The position numbers and the translations under genes are program-made. A model generated the notes under the pieces. That model was not told the origin of the DNA and searched no databases. It was given only the letters and a program-made list of their open reading frames with translations. This document shows positions 16,204-25,071 of a stretch of 38,311 nt of DNA, piece after piece. Position 1 is the stretch's first letter, and every line of letters begins with the position of its first letter. The DNA is taken from contig JAVWEY010000013.1 in assembly GCA_036641395.1 (NCBI GenBank), positions 1 through 38,311 on the forward strand, given 5' to 3'. The stretch is from JAVXTH01 sp036641395. GTDB lineage: Bacteria; Bacillota_I; Bacilli_A; Erysipelotrichales; Erysipelotrichaceae.

Positions 16204-17409
16204 TTGATTATTATCAATAAATTTTTAGAATGTTTAAAAAAGAAATTGAACAGTTATTCAATTGATGAAAAAATTATAATTGCTGTAGGTGCTAGTATAT
16301 TCTTACCTTATTATATTACTGTAATTATGGTTGTAGTTGCTTTAGGCTATGTCACTTACACAAAGAGATGGATGATGATTATAAACCGTGTTCCTCGCTC
16401 TAAGTTTATGTTAGCCTTTTGTGCTCTTATAACAGCTGTATCGCTGTTCTATGGTAATTGGTTAGGCGTTGCTTGTAGTATTGGAATTACATTAATTGTT
16501 TTATTTGTATTTTATTATCGTGTTTATGTCACTAAATCAGCGTTTGAGATGTTTATTGATATTGCGATTGTATTATCTGTATTATGTTGTACATATGCAT
16601 TATTTGAATATGTATATCGTATTACCGTTCAACTAGGTTGGGAATTAAAGAGTTTAAAAATTCCAAGCAAACGTCAATATCGAATTCGAGTTGGTTTCTT
16701 TAATTCGAATTACTTTGCGATGATTGTTGAATTTGGTATTCTATTATGCATTTATCGTTTACGTAATTTAAAGAATTTCAAGAGGATGGCATTTTATCTA
16801 GGGGCGATTCTTCTTCATTTCGTGATTTTATATTTAAGTGGCTGTCGTACAGCATGGCCTGCTGTCGTAGCTGGTATTGGAATTATGTTAATTCTTAATA
16901 AAAATAAAATCTTTATTGCTTTGTTTGGTGTTGGTGTTGTTGGTGCTGGAGGCTTACTAATCTTAAAACCAACTTTAATACCTCGGCTTACATTTCTTCA
17001 AAGAAACATCGCAGTTCGTATGAAAATATGGAATGCAGCTATCATTGGAATTAAAGAACATTTCTTATTAGGTCAAGGTCCATTAACTTATTTCTTTAAG
17101 TGGAAAGAGTATAAAGGACATAATACGCAACATGCTCATAGTGTCTATTTAGATCCGCTTATGAGTTTTGGAATTGTTGGTGTAGCAATTGCTGCAGTAT
17201 ATATTGGCAGTAATCTAAAAGAAGTATGGAATATGTATCGTAAGAAGTTAGATCAACCATTAGCTGCTTTAGTAGCTGGCTTCTTAGTTGTTATCTTAGT
17301 TCATGGATTCTTAGACTATACAATTTTCTGGATTCAAACCGCTCTATTGTTCTTTATGGTATTATCAGCAAGTTCAATTTATCGTAAAGAAACACATATC
17401 GAAAAATAG
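16204..17409 (+). CDS. O-antigen-ligase/polymerase-like (Wzy_C) membrane protein
   Basis: About 398-401 residues with roughly ten TM helices. Features of the Wzy_C/O-antigen ligase family: LYLSGCRTAWPAVV, the charged loop AVRMKIWNAAIIGIKEH followed by LLGQGPLTYFF, and THAH-like QHAHSVYLDPLMSFGIVG, then FLDYTIFW. Such proteins polymerise or transfer lipid-linked glycans outside the membrane. The start is unusual: AGGGAG (16198-16203) directly abuts TTG 16204, and the next well-spaced in-frame codons are ATT 16210 and ATC 16213; the first in-frame ATG is after the first TM helix. No glycan genes are adjacent, so the substrate is unknown. Confidence 0.82.
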   Translation: MIIINKFLECLKKKLNSYSIDEKIIIAVGASIFLPYYITVIMVVVALGYVTYTKRWMMIINRVPRSKFMLAFCALITAVSLFYGNWLGVACSIGITLIVLFVFYYRVYVTKSAFEMFIDIAIVLSVLCCTYALFEYVYRITVQLGWELKSLKIPSKRQYRIRVGFFNSNYFAMIVEFGILLCIYRLRNLKNFKRMAFYLGAILLHFVILYLSGCRTAWPAVVAGIGIMLILNKNKIFIALFGVGVVGAGGLLILKPTLIPRLTFLQRNIAVRMKIWNAAIIGIKEHFLLGQGPLTYFFKWKEYKGHNTQHAHSVYLDPLMSFGIVGVAIAAVYIGSNLKEVWNMYRKKLDQPLAALVAGFLVVILVHGFLDYTIFWIQTALLFFMVLSASSIYRKETHIEK

Positions 17410-17417
17410 AATAAATT

Positions 17418-17446
17418 ACTACTTACTGTTTGTGAGTAGTTTTTTT
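17418..17446 (+). terminator. Intrinsic terminator after the Wzy_C-like gene
   Basis: ACTACTTAC (17418-17426), loop TGTTT, GTGAGTAGT (17432-17440), followed by a T run. Confidence 0.85.
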
Positions 17447-17519
17447 ATGCATAAAAATTATATATTTGACGAAGATAAGACTAGAACTTTTGTGATAATG
17501 TGTGAAATATAAAAAATCC

Positions 17520-17547
17520 TTGCATTGTTTTTAAGGATGAGTATAAT
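17520..17547 (+). promoter_or_regulatory. Promoter of the marR-ABC exporter operon
   Basis: TTGCAT (17520-17525), 16-base spacer, TATAAT (17542-17547). A palindrome lies just downstream in the early transcribed region. Confidence 0.7.
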
Positions 17548-17564
17548 ACTTAATATAGTTAATT

Positions 17565-17579
17565 GTTAAGTAACTTAAC
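17565..17579 (+). promoter_or_regulatory. Perfect 15-base palindrome, probable MarR operator
   Basis: GTTAAGT-A-ACTTAAC: two perfect 7-base arms around one base. It lies 17 bases after the -10 and 23 bases before the marR ATG, overlapping a wider imperfect TAGTTAA...TTAACTA dyad (17556-17581). This is the usual position and symmetry for autorepression by a dimeric MarR protein. Confidence 0.65.
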
Positions 17580-17602
17580 TATTATGCTAGGAGGGTATTA
17601 CA

Positions 17603-18043
17603 ATGGAAGATTATGAAAAAGTAAGACGGTTTTTTCACTTAACTTATATATTTAAAAATCAATTTAGTGAAAAGAATGAAAAGCACGATGATTTATCTCC
17701 ACGTGATTGTATGATGCTTCGTACAATTATTAAATTAGGTAAGGAAAATCCAGTTAAAATGAGTATGATCAGCGATCATTTTCATATTTCTCCAGCTGCT
17801 ATTTCCCAAGTAGCTCGCAAGTTTGAAATGAAAGGTTGGATTGAAAGAATTATATTAGATAGCGATCGTCGCAGTGTTTATGTACAAGTAACACCTCAGG
17901 CTTGTAAGATGCTACGAGTGAAAGAGAAACAAATTGCCCAAAGACTTGAAAGTTTTTTATCATATTTAGGTGAAGAAGATAGTAGTGCCTTAATAAGAAT
18001 TATGGAGAAAGCAATTGAATTTGGAAATACATTAAAAGAATGA
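17603..18043 (+). CDS. MarR-family transcriptional regulator
   Basis: 146 residues; ATG 17603 after AGGAGGG (17589-17595). It has a winged helix-turn-helix: the region KMSMISDHFHISPAAISQVA is the recognition module, followed by the wing DSDRRSVYVQVTPQ, whose D-x-R-R is characteristic of MarR. Terminal helices for dimerisation flank it. It most likely represses its own promoter and the two ABC exporter genes that follow, through the palindrome at 17565-17579, with release by an exported compound; the inducer cannot be read from the sequence. It is separated by 19 bases from the first ABC gene start. Confidence 0.92.
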   Translation: MEDYEKVRRFFHLTYIFKNQFSEKNEKHDDLSPRDCMMLRTIIKLGKENPVKMSMISDHFHISPAAISQVARKFEMKGWIERIILDSDRRSVYVQVTPQACKMLRVKEKQIAQRLESFLSYLGEEDSSALIRIMEKAIEFGNTLKE

Positions 18044-18062
18044 AATGAAAGGAGACTTGAAA

Positions 18063-20285
18063 ATGTTGAGAATAAGAAAATATTTAAAGCCATTTATTGT
18101 TTCAATTATCACAATTGTGGCTTTGTTATTCCTTCAGGCGAATTGTGAATTAGCATTACCAGACTATATGTCTAATATTGTTAATGTTGGTATTCAATCT
18201 GGTGGAATTGAAAATGGTGTACCAAAAGTTATAAGAGAAAATGAATATAATAAATTGTCGATTTTTATGGAAGAAGACGAAAAAACATTATTCATGTCTA
18301 GTTATAATTTAGTTAAGAAAAGCGATGCAAGTAAAACTGAATTAGAGGATTATCCAGTTTTAAAGAAGGAAAATGTTTATGTAATAAAAGATGTTAAAGA
18401 TAAAACACATAAAGCACTAGAAAAGGCATTGAGTAAACCCGAAATGTTAGTTCAAGGTGTAAATCAACAAAGCAAAGATCCAAATAGTGAGATGATGAAG
18501 AAATTACCACCACATATGGATCCCTTTATGGCTTTAGGTTATATGCCAAAAGAGAAGATTAATGATTTAAAAACTTCTTTAGATAAACAGATTGATACGA
18601 TGGGTAGTAGCGCAACAAAAACAACCAATGCCCAATATGTAAAGGGTGAATACAAACAAATTGGTATCGATACAGAAGCAATACAATATGGTTACCTCTT
18701 TAATAAAGGTGGTTATATGTTACTCATTGCATTATTATCAACAGCCGCAGCCATCGCCGTAGGCTTTCTTGCAGCACGTGTTGCAGCTGGAGTTGCTAAG
18801 AATATGCGTAATGATGTATTTGATAAAGTTGAACATTTCTCAAGTGCAGAATTTAATAAGTTTTCTACTTCAACCCTAATCACAAGAACAACTAACGATG
18901 TTCAACAAATACAAATGGTTCTAGTAATGGTGCTTAGAATTGTTATATATGCTCCGATTATGGGAATTGGAGCCATCATTAAAGTCGTTAATTCAAATGC
19001 TAGTATGACATGGATCATTGCTTTAGTTGTTGTTTTAATTTTAAGTGTAATGATGGTTGCCTTTAGTGTTGTTATGCCTAAGTTTAAAACGATTCAAAAA
19101 TTAACAGATAAATTAAATGCAGTACTTCGTGAATTCTTAGATGGATTACCTGTTATAAGAGCGTTTAATACGCAAAAACATGAAGAAAAGAAGTTCGATA
19201 AAGCAAATTTAGATATTACAAAAGTGAATTTATTTGTTAATCGAGTCATGTCATGTTTAATGCCAGTAATGATGTTAATTATGAACTCAGTTTCGATATT
19301 AATTGTATGGGTAGGAGCTCACCAAATGGATGCAGGTAATCTTGCAATTGGAGATATGATGGCATTCATTCAATATTCCATGCAAATCATAATGTCATTT
19401 TTAATGATAACAATGATATCAATTATGATTCCTCGAGCATCGGTTGCAGCACTACGGGTTATGGAAGTATTAGATACCAATCCATCAATTGTAGATCCTA
19501 AGAAATCAAAATTATTTGATAAAACAAAACGGGGTTATGTGGAATTCAAAAATGTAAGTTTTGCATATCCTGGTGCCGAAGAAAATGTATTAGAGAATAT
19601 TAGTTTTATCGCAAAACCTGGAGAAACAACTGCATTTATTGGAAGTACTGGTAGTGGAAAATCAACGATTATTAATTTAGTACCACGTTTCTTTGATGTT
19701 AGTGTTGGTTCAATTGAAATTGATGGAGTAGATATTCGTGAAGTAACCCAACACAATTTACGTGAAAAGATTGGTTATGTTCCTCAGAAAGGTACATTAT
19801 TCTCAGGAACAATTGAATCAAATCTTCGCTATGCAAAACAAGATGCAAGTATCGAAGAGTTAAAACTTGCGACATCAATTGCTCAAGCGGATGAATTTAT
19901 TGATGAAAAACCGGAAGGCTTACAAACACCAATTGCTCAAGGTGGTACAAATGTATCTGGAGGTCAAAAACAGCGGTTATCGATTGCTAGAGCATTAGCA
20001 AAACAACCTGAAATATATATTTTTGATGATACTTTCTCTGCTTTGGATTTTAAGACAGATGCGAAATTACGAAAAGCGTTAAATGAACTTTGTGAAAAAA
20101 CAAAGAGTACAGTGTTATTAGTAGCACAACGTATTTCATCAATTATGCATGCGCAACGAATTGTTGTTCTTGATAATGGAAAAGTAGTGGGGATTGGTAC
20201 TCATGATGAACTAATGGAAAATTGTTTAGTTTACCAAGAAATAGCTTATTCACAATTATCGAAGGAGGAACTTACAAATGAGTAA
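18063..20285 (+). CDS. ABC exporter half-transporter with large external insert and degenerate ATP site
   Basis: 740 residues from ATG 18063 (AAAGGAGA at 18048-18055; the in-frame ATG at 18045 is upstream of that site). The permease domain is unusual: about 170 residues lie between TM1 (about 10-28) and TM2 (about 220-245), predicted outside the cell. The nucleotide domain has Walker A GSTGSGKST (from G527) and an intact signature VSGGQ (631-635), but the residue after the Walker B Asp is D656 instead of the catalytic Glu, and the H-loop His is Q689 (VAQRISS). This is the noncanonical-site half of a heterodimeric exporter (BmrC/TM287 type organisation). The partner gene overlaps it by 8 bases. 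Probable drug, peptide or lipid export; substrate unknown. Confidence 0.9.
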   Translation: MLRIRKYLKPFIVSIITIVALLFLQANCELALPDYMSNIVNVGIQSGGIENGVPKVIRENEYNKLSIFMEEDEKTLFMSSYNLVKKSDASKTELEDYPVLKKENVYVIKDVKDKTHKALEKALSKPEMLVQGVNQQSKDPNSEMMKKLPPHMDPFMALGYMPKEKINDLKTSLDKQIDTMGSSATKTTNAQYVKGEYKQIGIDTEAIQYGYLFNKGGYMLLIALLSTAAAIAVGFLAARVAAGVAKNMRNDVFDKVEHFSSAEFNKFSTSTLITRTTNDVQQIQMVLVMVLRIVIYAPIMGIGAIIKVVNSNASMTWIIALVVVLILSVMMVAFSVVMPKFKTIQKLTDKLNAVLREFLDGLPVIRAFNTQKHEEKKFDKANLDITKVNLFVNRVMSCLMPVMMLIMNSVSILIVWVGAHQMDAGNLAIGDMMAFIQYSMQIIMSFLMITMISIMIPRASVAALRVMEVLDTNPSIVDPKKSKLFDKTKRGYVEFKNVSFAYPGAEENVLENISFIAKPGETTAFIGSTGSGKSTIINLVPRFFDVSVGSIEIDGVDIREVTQHNLREKIGYVPQKGTLFSGTIESNLRYAKQDASIEELKLATSIAQADEFIDEKPEGLQTPIAQGGTNVSGGQKQRLSIARALAKQPEIYIFDDTFSALDFKTDAKLRKALNELCEKTKSTVLLVAQRISSIMHAQRIVVLDNGKVVGIGTHDELMENCLVYQEIAYSQLSKEELTNE

Positions 20286-22143
20286 AGAAAATCGTCCTTC
20301 AAATATAAGAAAAGGTCCATTTGGTGGAGGCCATGGAGGAAATAGACCCGTTGAAAAAGCCCGTAACTTTAAGGGCACAATGTTACAATTAATTAAATAT
20401 TTAAAACCATTTTACCTAGCAATCATTGTTTCATTTATCTTCGCAATCGGTTCAACTGTATTTATGATTGTTGGTCCTAAAATATTAGGTAAGGCAACGA
20501 CTACGCTTGCAGAAGGATTTATGTTAAAGGTCAGCGGTCAAGGTGGAATTGACTTTAATAAGATTGCAGGAATCTTAATATTCCTAATTATTTTATATGT
20601 AATATCTTCCTTATTTAGTTATGTACAGAATTTCTTAATGAGTGGAGTCGCACAAAAGGTATCCTATAATCTTCGCAAAGCATTGGCAGAAAAGATTAAT
20701 CGTTTACCATTTAAATTTTTTGATCAGCAGACGCATGGTGAAGTACTTTCAAGAATTACCAACGATGTTGATATGATTGCTCAGACTTTAAACCAATCGT
20801 TATCACAGATGATAACATCAATTGTGCAACTCATTGGTATTATTGTTATGATGCTTACGATTAGTTGGCAAATGACACTAATGGCGATGGTAGTATTACC
20901 ATTATCGGTTATTATGGTTACTCAAGTAATTAAACATTCACAAAAATTCTTTGCTCGACAACAAGAATCACTTGGAAATGTAAATGGTCATATTGAAGAG
21001 ATGTATAGTGGTCATATGGTTATGAAGGCATTTAATGGTGAAGAAAAATCGATTGAAACATTTAAAACATTTAATAACAATTTATATGATTCGGCATGGA
21101 AATCTCAATTTCTTAGTGGTTTAATGCAACCGATATCACAATTTGTAGGAAATTTAGGTTATGTTGGTGTTTGTATTCTTGGTGGTTATTTGGCAATTAC
21201 GGGACAAATTCAAATTGGTGATATTCAAGCGTTTATCCAATATGTAAGAAACTTTAATCAACCAATTACTCAAGTTGCACAAACAATGAATGTATTACAA
21301 TCAACGGCAGCAGCAGCTGAACGCGTCTTTGAGTTCCTTGCGGAGCAAGAAGAAGTATTAGAAACAACGACACCTAGTCCAATTGTTGATGATAAAGGTA
21401 ATTCAATTGTGGATGGAACTGTATCTTTTGAAAATGTCCACTTTGGTTATAATGATGATAAAATAGTAATCAATGATTTCTCGATGTATGTAAAAGCCGG
21501 GAAACGTGTTGCTATTGTTGGACCAACTGGTGCTGGTAAGACAACGATTGTTAAGTTATTAATGCGTTTCTATGAATTGAATCGTGGAACAATTTATATA
21601 GATGGTCATGATATCAAAAACTATCGTCGTGAAGATTTACGTTCTCTGTTTGGAATGGTTTTGCAAGATGCATGGTTATTTAATGGTACCATCATGGAGA
21701 ACTTACGTTATGGTCGATTAGATGCTAGTGATGAAGAGGTAGTAAAGGCGGCAGATACTGCTTATGTAGATCACTTTATTCGTACCTTGGATCATGGATA
21801 TGATACGATTATTAATGAAGAAAGTAGTAATATATCCCAAGGACAAAAACAGTTGTTGACGATTGCTCGTGCTTTCTTAGCAAATCCCAAAATATTAATT
21901 TTGGATGAAGCAACAAGTTCCGTTGATACTCGTACAGAAGTATTGATTCAAAAAGGCATGGATAAACTGATGGAGAATCGTACTTGTTTCATTATCGCTC
22001 ATCGTTTATCAACCATTAAAGATGCAGATCTAATTCTTGTGATGAAAGATGGAGATATTGTTGAAGTTGGAGATCACAATGAATTAATAAAGAAAAATGG
22101 TTTCTATTGTAACTTATATAATTCACAATTTGAACAAGGTTAA
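20278..22143 (+). CDS. ABC exporter half-transporter, catalytic partner
   Basis: 621 residues; ATG 20278 after GAAGGAGG (20261-20268), inside the end of the first ABC gene. Six TM helices follow a Gly-rich N-terminal tail. Walker A GPTGAGKT begins at G415; the catalytic Glu is E544 in LILDEATSSVD; the H-loop is H575 (IIAHRLSTI). Its signature is ISQGQ (519-523) instead of LSGGQ. In a head-to-tail dimer with the previous protein, its Walker motifs plus the partner's VSGGQ form one competent site, while the partner's altered Walker B/H-loop plus this ISQGQ form one degenerate site. The complementary changes argue that the two form one exporter. Confidence 0.93.
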   Translation: MSKENRPSNIRKGPFGGGHGGNRPVEKARNFKGTMLQLIKYLKPFYLAIIVSFIFAIGSTVFMIVGPKILGKATTTLAEGFMLKVSGQGGIDFNKIAGILIFLIILYVISSLFSYVQNFLMSGVAQKVSYNLRKALAEKINRLPFKFFDQQTHGEVLSRITNDVDMIAQTLNQSLSQMITSIVQLIGIIVMMLTISWQMTLMAMVVLPLSVIMVTQVIKHSQKFFARQQESLGNVNGHIEEMYSGHMVMKAFNGEEKSIETFKTFNNNLYDSAWKSQFLSGLMQPISQFVGNLGYVGVCILGGYLAITGQIQIGDIQAFIQYVRNFNQPITQVAQTMNVLQSTAAAAERVFEFLAEQEEVLETTTPSPIVDDKGNSIVDGTVSFENVHFGYNDDKIVINDFSMYVKAGKRVAIVGPTGAGKTTIVKLLMRFYELNRGTIYIDGHDIKNYRREDLRSLFGMVLQDAWLFNGTIMENLRYGRLDASDEEVVKAADTAYVDHFIRTLDHGYDTIINEESSNISQGQKQLLTIARAFLANPKILILDEATSSVDTRTEVLIQKGMDKLMENRTCFIIAHRLSTIKDADLILVMKDGDIVEVGDHNELIKKNGFYCNLYNSQFEQG

Positions 22144-22163
22144 AAGTGCTTCGGCGCTTTTTT
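22142..22163 (+). terminator. Intrinsic terminator of the marR-ABC operon
   Basis: AAAAGTGC (22142-22149), loop TTCG, GCGCTTTTTT (22154-22163); it overlaps the stop codon of the second ABC gene. Confidence 0.85.
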
Positions 22164-22196
22164 CTATGTATTTTATTTCCTATAATATTAAATATT

Positions 22197-22225
22197 TTGC
22201 ACTTTTAATTGATTTCGCTTATAAT
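22197..22225 (+). promoter_or_regulatory. Promoter of the DUF1146 gene
   Basis: TTGCAC (22197-22202), 17-base spacer, TATAAT (22220-22225). Confidence 0.65.
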
Positions 22226-22247
22226 ATATAGAAATGGAGGGATTCTT

Positions 22248-22451
22248 ATGTTATATAAATTAGTTAATATTACAGTTCATTTATTATGCTTTGTTGTGAG
22301 CTTTTATGCTTTAAGCTCTTTGCATTTTGATCGTTTTTGTGATGTAAGAAAACCGATGAAAGTTCAAGTCTTACTATTGTTGCTTGCAATTGGCTTGGGT
22401 TATGTTGTGGCACAATTTTTATTAGCACTGACTCTTTATAATGGAATTTAA
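22248..22451 (+). CDS. ywzB: DUF1146 (YwzB-like) small membrane protein
   Basis: 67 residues from ATG 22248 (GGAGGG at 22237-22242). Two TM helices flank a short charged loop: LHFDRFCDVRKP then VQVLLLLLAIGLGYVVAQFL. The pattern, particularly FDRF...Q.LLLLLAIGLGYVVAQFLL, matches the DUF1146 family, including B. subtilis YwzB, whose gene also lies downstream of the atp operon. Function is unknown. It may be cotranscribed with the response regulator starting 35 bases later. Confidence 0.8.
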   Translation: MLYKLVNITVHLLCFVVSFYALSSLHFDRFCDVRKPMKVQVLLLLLAIGLGYVVAQFLLALTLYNGI

Positions 22452-22486
22452 GATAATATTCTTATTAAGAATTGAGAGGAATAATT

Positions 22487-24049
22487 ATGTATAAAGCAAT
22501 TATTATTGATACTGACAAATCGATTCGTAATGCATTAAACAAAAATATTGATTGGCATGAACAGGATATTGAAATCGTCAATTATATGAAAGATACAGAT
22601 ATGCTTATTAACGTCTTAAATGAATATCATCCTAATATTGTTCTAATGGATTATGAAGTAACTGATTGTAATCAACCGTCTTTGATTAAACAAATACATT
22701 CAATTGATGAGACGATACAAGTAATTATTATTAGTGATCATTATGAGTATAACAATGTGCGTTGGGCAATGAAAGATGGTGCATTTGATTATTTATTAAA
22801 ATCAACCTTGAATGAAGAGGATTTAATAACTGTCTTAAACGAGGTAAAAGAATGTTTTAAAGTAAGTGATGAAGAATCTTCAAAACAACAGGAGCATTCT
22901 TTAGAGAAATTAAAACAATTATTGGTTCTAAGGAAAAATAAGCATGCTGTATATAATCATGAATTTATAAATTCCTTACAAGAAGCAGATTTAAAGGTTC
23001 TTGAAGGCGATTATCAAATTGCATATTTTAGAGTTGATAATATTCATTTGATTTATTCAACATTAGTGCATAATCATGCTCAATTAAAAGAAAACCTATC
23101 GAATATGATAGAAACATCAATTCCTTCACTTGTTCACCATCAAGTTATTTTTGTATCAAATCATTCAGGTATCATTATTTTTAAAGGAAAAGATAAACTT
23201 CGTACAGCTAATATCTGTAATATTATAATGAAGAATATTAATCAAAATTTTAAATTGGATTTATCAATTACGATATCTAGAATTGCTCATCACATTGAAA
23301 CTTTTTTAAGTTTATATGATAATTTATTAGAACTTCATGAAATGCGTTTTTATGTAGGCGAAAGAGTTTTAATTGAAACAGAAGAATTACCAACATTTAA
23401 TTTATTAAACTTCGATGAAATAACCTTCCATTTAGATATTATAACTTGTATGGAACAAAGACGTTTTGATGAAATTAAAGAAATCAAAACAAGGTCATTA
23501 GCTTATATGAAAGAACATTTTATTAAGCCTGAAAATGTTAAGGAGTTCTATTATTTTGTTTTTAATAATATTGAAGGTAAAGAAATGGAAAAGGGATTAA
23601 AGACAACTCTATCATTAGAGAATGAAAAAACTAAGATTAATTTATGTGAAACAATTGATAAACTGAATGAAATCTTAGATGAATTATTTATGGCAATTGA
23701 ACAATGGGTAAGAGATAATTCAATGAATCGTTATCGTAAAGATGTAATGGATATAATACATTATCTAGATGCTAATTATAGAGATAAGATTACGTTAACA
23801 ATGTTAAGTGAGCGATTTAAGATGAATGAAAGTTATCTAAGTCGAATGTTTAAAAAACAAACAGGAGAGAATTTAATATATTATATAAATGAGAAGAAGA
23901 TGCAACAAGCATTAGTCTTACTACAAGATCCTAATATTAAGATTAAAGAAGTAGCATTGAGTGTTGGTATTGAAGACCAATTTTATTTCAATAAAGTATT
24001 TAAGAAGTTCTACCAAGTATCACCGAGTGAATTTAGAAAGAAAAAATAA
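22487..24049 (+). CDS. Orphan response regulator with AraC-type DNA-binding domain
   Basis: 520 residues from ATG 22487, after GAGAGGA (22474-22480). The N-terminal receiver domain has phosphorylatable D55 (VLMDYEV), S83 (IIISDHYEY) and K105 (DYLLKS). The acidic pocket reads IIIDTDKS, with Thr between two Asp where most receivers have adjacent acids. A poorly conserved middle region (about 130-405) precedes two AraC helix-turn-helix motifs at the C-terminus (LTMLSERFKMNESYLSRMFK; IKEVALSVGIEDQFYFNKVF). The layout is that of YesN-like regulators, which usually sit next to a YesM histidine kinase, but no kinase gene is in the window. Targets are unknown; neighbours are ywzB and spoIID. Confidence 0.9.
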   Translation: MYKAIIIDTDKSIRNALNKNIDWHEQDIEIVNYMKDTDMLINVLNEYHPNIVLMDYEVTDCNQPSLIKQIHSIDETIQVIIISDHYEYNNVRWAMKDGAFDYLLKSTLNEEDLITVLNEVKECFKVSDEESSKQQEHSLEKLKQLLVLRKNKHAVYNHEFINSLQEADLKVLEGDYQIAYFRVDNIHLIYSTLVHNHAQLKENLSNMIETSIPSLVHHQVIFVSNHSGIIIFKGKDKLRTANICNIIMKNINQNFKLDLSITISRIAHHIETFLSLYDNLLELHEMRFYVGERVLIETEELPTFNLLNFDEITFHLDIITCMEQRRFDEIKEIKTRSLAYMKEHFIKPENVKEFYYFVFNNIEGKEMEKGLKTTLSLENEKTKINLCETIDKLNEILDELFMAIEQWVRDNSMNRYRKDVMDIIHYLDANYRDKITLTMLSERFKMNESYLSRMFKKQTGENLIYYINEKKMQQALVLLQDPNIKIKEVALSVGIEDQFYFNKVFKKFYQVSPSEFRKKK

Positions 24050-24097
24050 TGAGCATTATTATTTAATCATTTCATAGATTATTATGAGGTGATTTTT

Positions 24098-25030
24098 TTG
24101 AGAAGTCTATTTCATTTTATTGGTATTTGTATTATATTATTTGTTTCACTATTTTTATGGTTATGTTTAGATAAAAAGGATGTAGTGATAAGAAAAGATA
24201 ATATTGTTGATAAACAAGAAAATAATATTAAAATAGATGATATTTTGGTTACAATTAAAAGAAGTGATGGAAGTGTTGTAATGGAAGAATTGGAGAAATA
24301 TATTGTTGGTGTTGTCGCATCCGAAATGCCAGCAACTTTTGCGTTAGAAGCATTAAAGGCACAAAGTGTTGCTGCTAGAACTTTTGTGAAACAAAGAGGC
24401 TTTGTAGTGGATGATACAACTATTTCACAGGTTTATAAAAGTGAGGAAGAATTGCGGGTACAATGGAATAAGGATTATGATGAGAAAATTAATATTATAA
24501 AGGAAGCTTGTAGGGCAACGAAAGGTGAAATCATTACATATAATGGGGAAGCTATTAGCGCTGTTTTTTTTTCGAGTTCTTGTGGTAAAACAAATAATGC
24601 TTCTGAGTATTGGCAAAAAGTAACTCCATATCTAGTTTCAGTTGATTCTCATTGGGATAAAGAAGTGAATGATCAAGTGACACAAAGTAAAGTTTTAAGT
24701 AGACAAGAAATAGGACAAAAGCTTGGTTTTCAAAGTTTCGTTTCTCAAATAGGGACGCCAACTTATTATTCAAGTGGTTATGTGAAAACAGTAATCATCG
24801 ATGGTATTGTTTTTAGTGGTAGAGAATTAAGAGAGAAATTATCGCTTCGAAGTAGTAGTTTTGAAATAAGTGAAAATGAAGATGAGATTACTTTTATTAC
24901 AAACGGTTATGGACATGGAATTGGGATGTCTCAATATGGTGCTCAAGGAATGGCAATTGAAGGTTATAAATATTTGGATATTCTTAAGCATTATTATACG
25001 GATGTGAAAATTGAGAAAATTAAGGTATAA
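24098..25030 (+). CDS. spoIID: Stage II sporulation protein D, peptidoglycan lytic transglycosylase
   Basis: 310 residues from TTG 24098, which follows GAGGTG (24086-24091); an in-frame GTG at 24089 is within that site. An N-terminal TM anchor (about 5-24) is followed by the SpoIID domain: EKYIVGVVASEMPATFALEA with catalytic E76, ALKAQSVAARTFV, FFSSSCGKTNNASEYW and GYGHGIGMSQYGAQGMA. SpoIID cleaves glycan strands during forespore engulfment with SpoIIM and SpoIIP, in the mother-cell membrane. A possible sigmaE-like promoter, GCATTAT (24053) and CATAGATT (24073), would leave only a very short leader, so I hold it as tentative. The spoIIQ gene follows 41 bases downstream, as in B. subtilis. Confidence 0.93.
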   Translation: MRSLFHFIGICIILFVSLFLWLCLDKKDVVIRKDNIVDKQENNIKIDDILVTIKRSDGSVVMEELEKYIVGVVASEMPATFALEALKAQSVAARTFVKQRGFVVDDTTISQVYKSEEELRVQWNKDYDEKINIIKEACRATKGEIITYNGEAISAVFFSSSCGKTNNASEYWQKVTPYLVSVDSHWDKEVNDQVTQSKVLSRQEIGQKLGFQSFVSQIGTPTYYSSGYVKTVIIDGIVFSGRELREKLSLRSSSFEISENEDEITFITNGYGHGIGMSQYGAQGMAIEGYKYLDILKHYYTDVKIEKIKV

Positions 25031-25071
25031 AAGGGAATGGTTAAGGGCATAATCGTCATAGAGGTGATGAT

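Noticed and set aside
25031..25071. SigmaF promoter before spoIIQ
   Set aside because: No convincing GYATA plus GGnnAnAnT pair with 15-base spacing was found in the 41-base gap.
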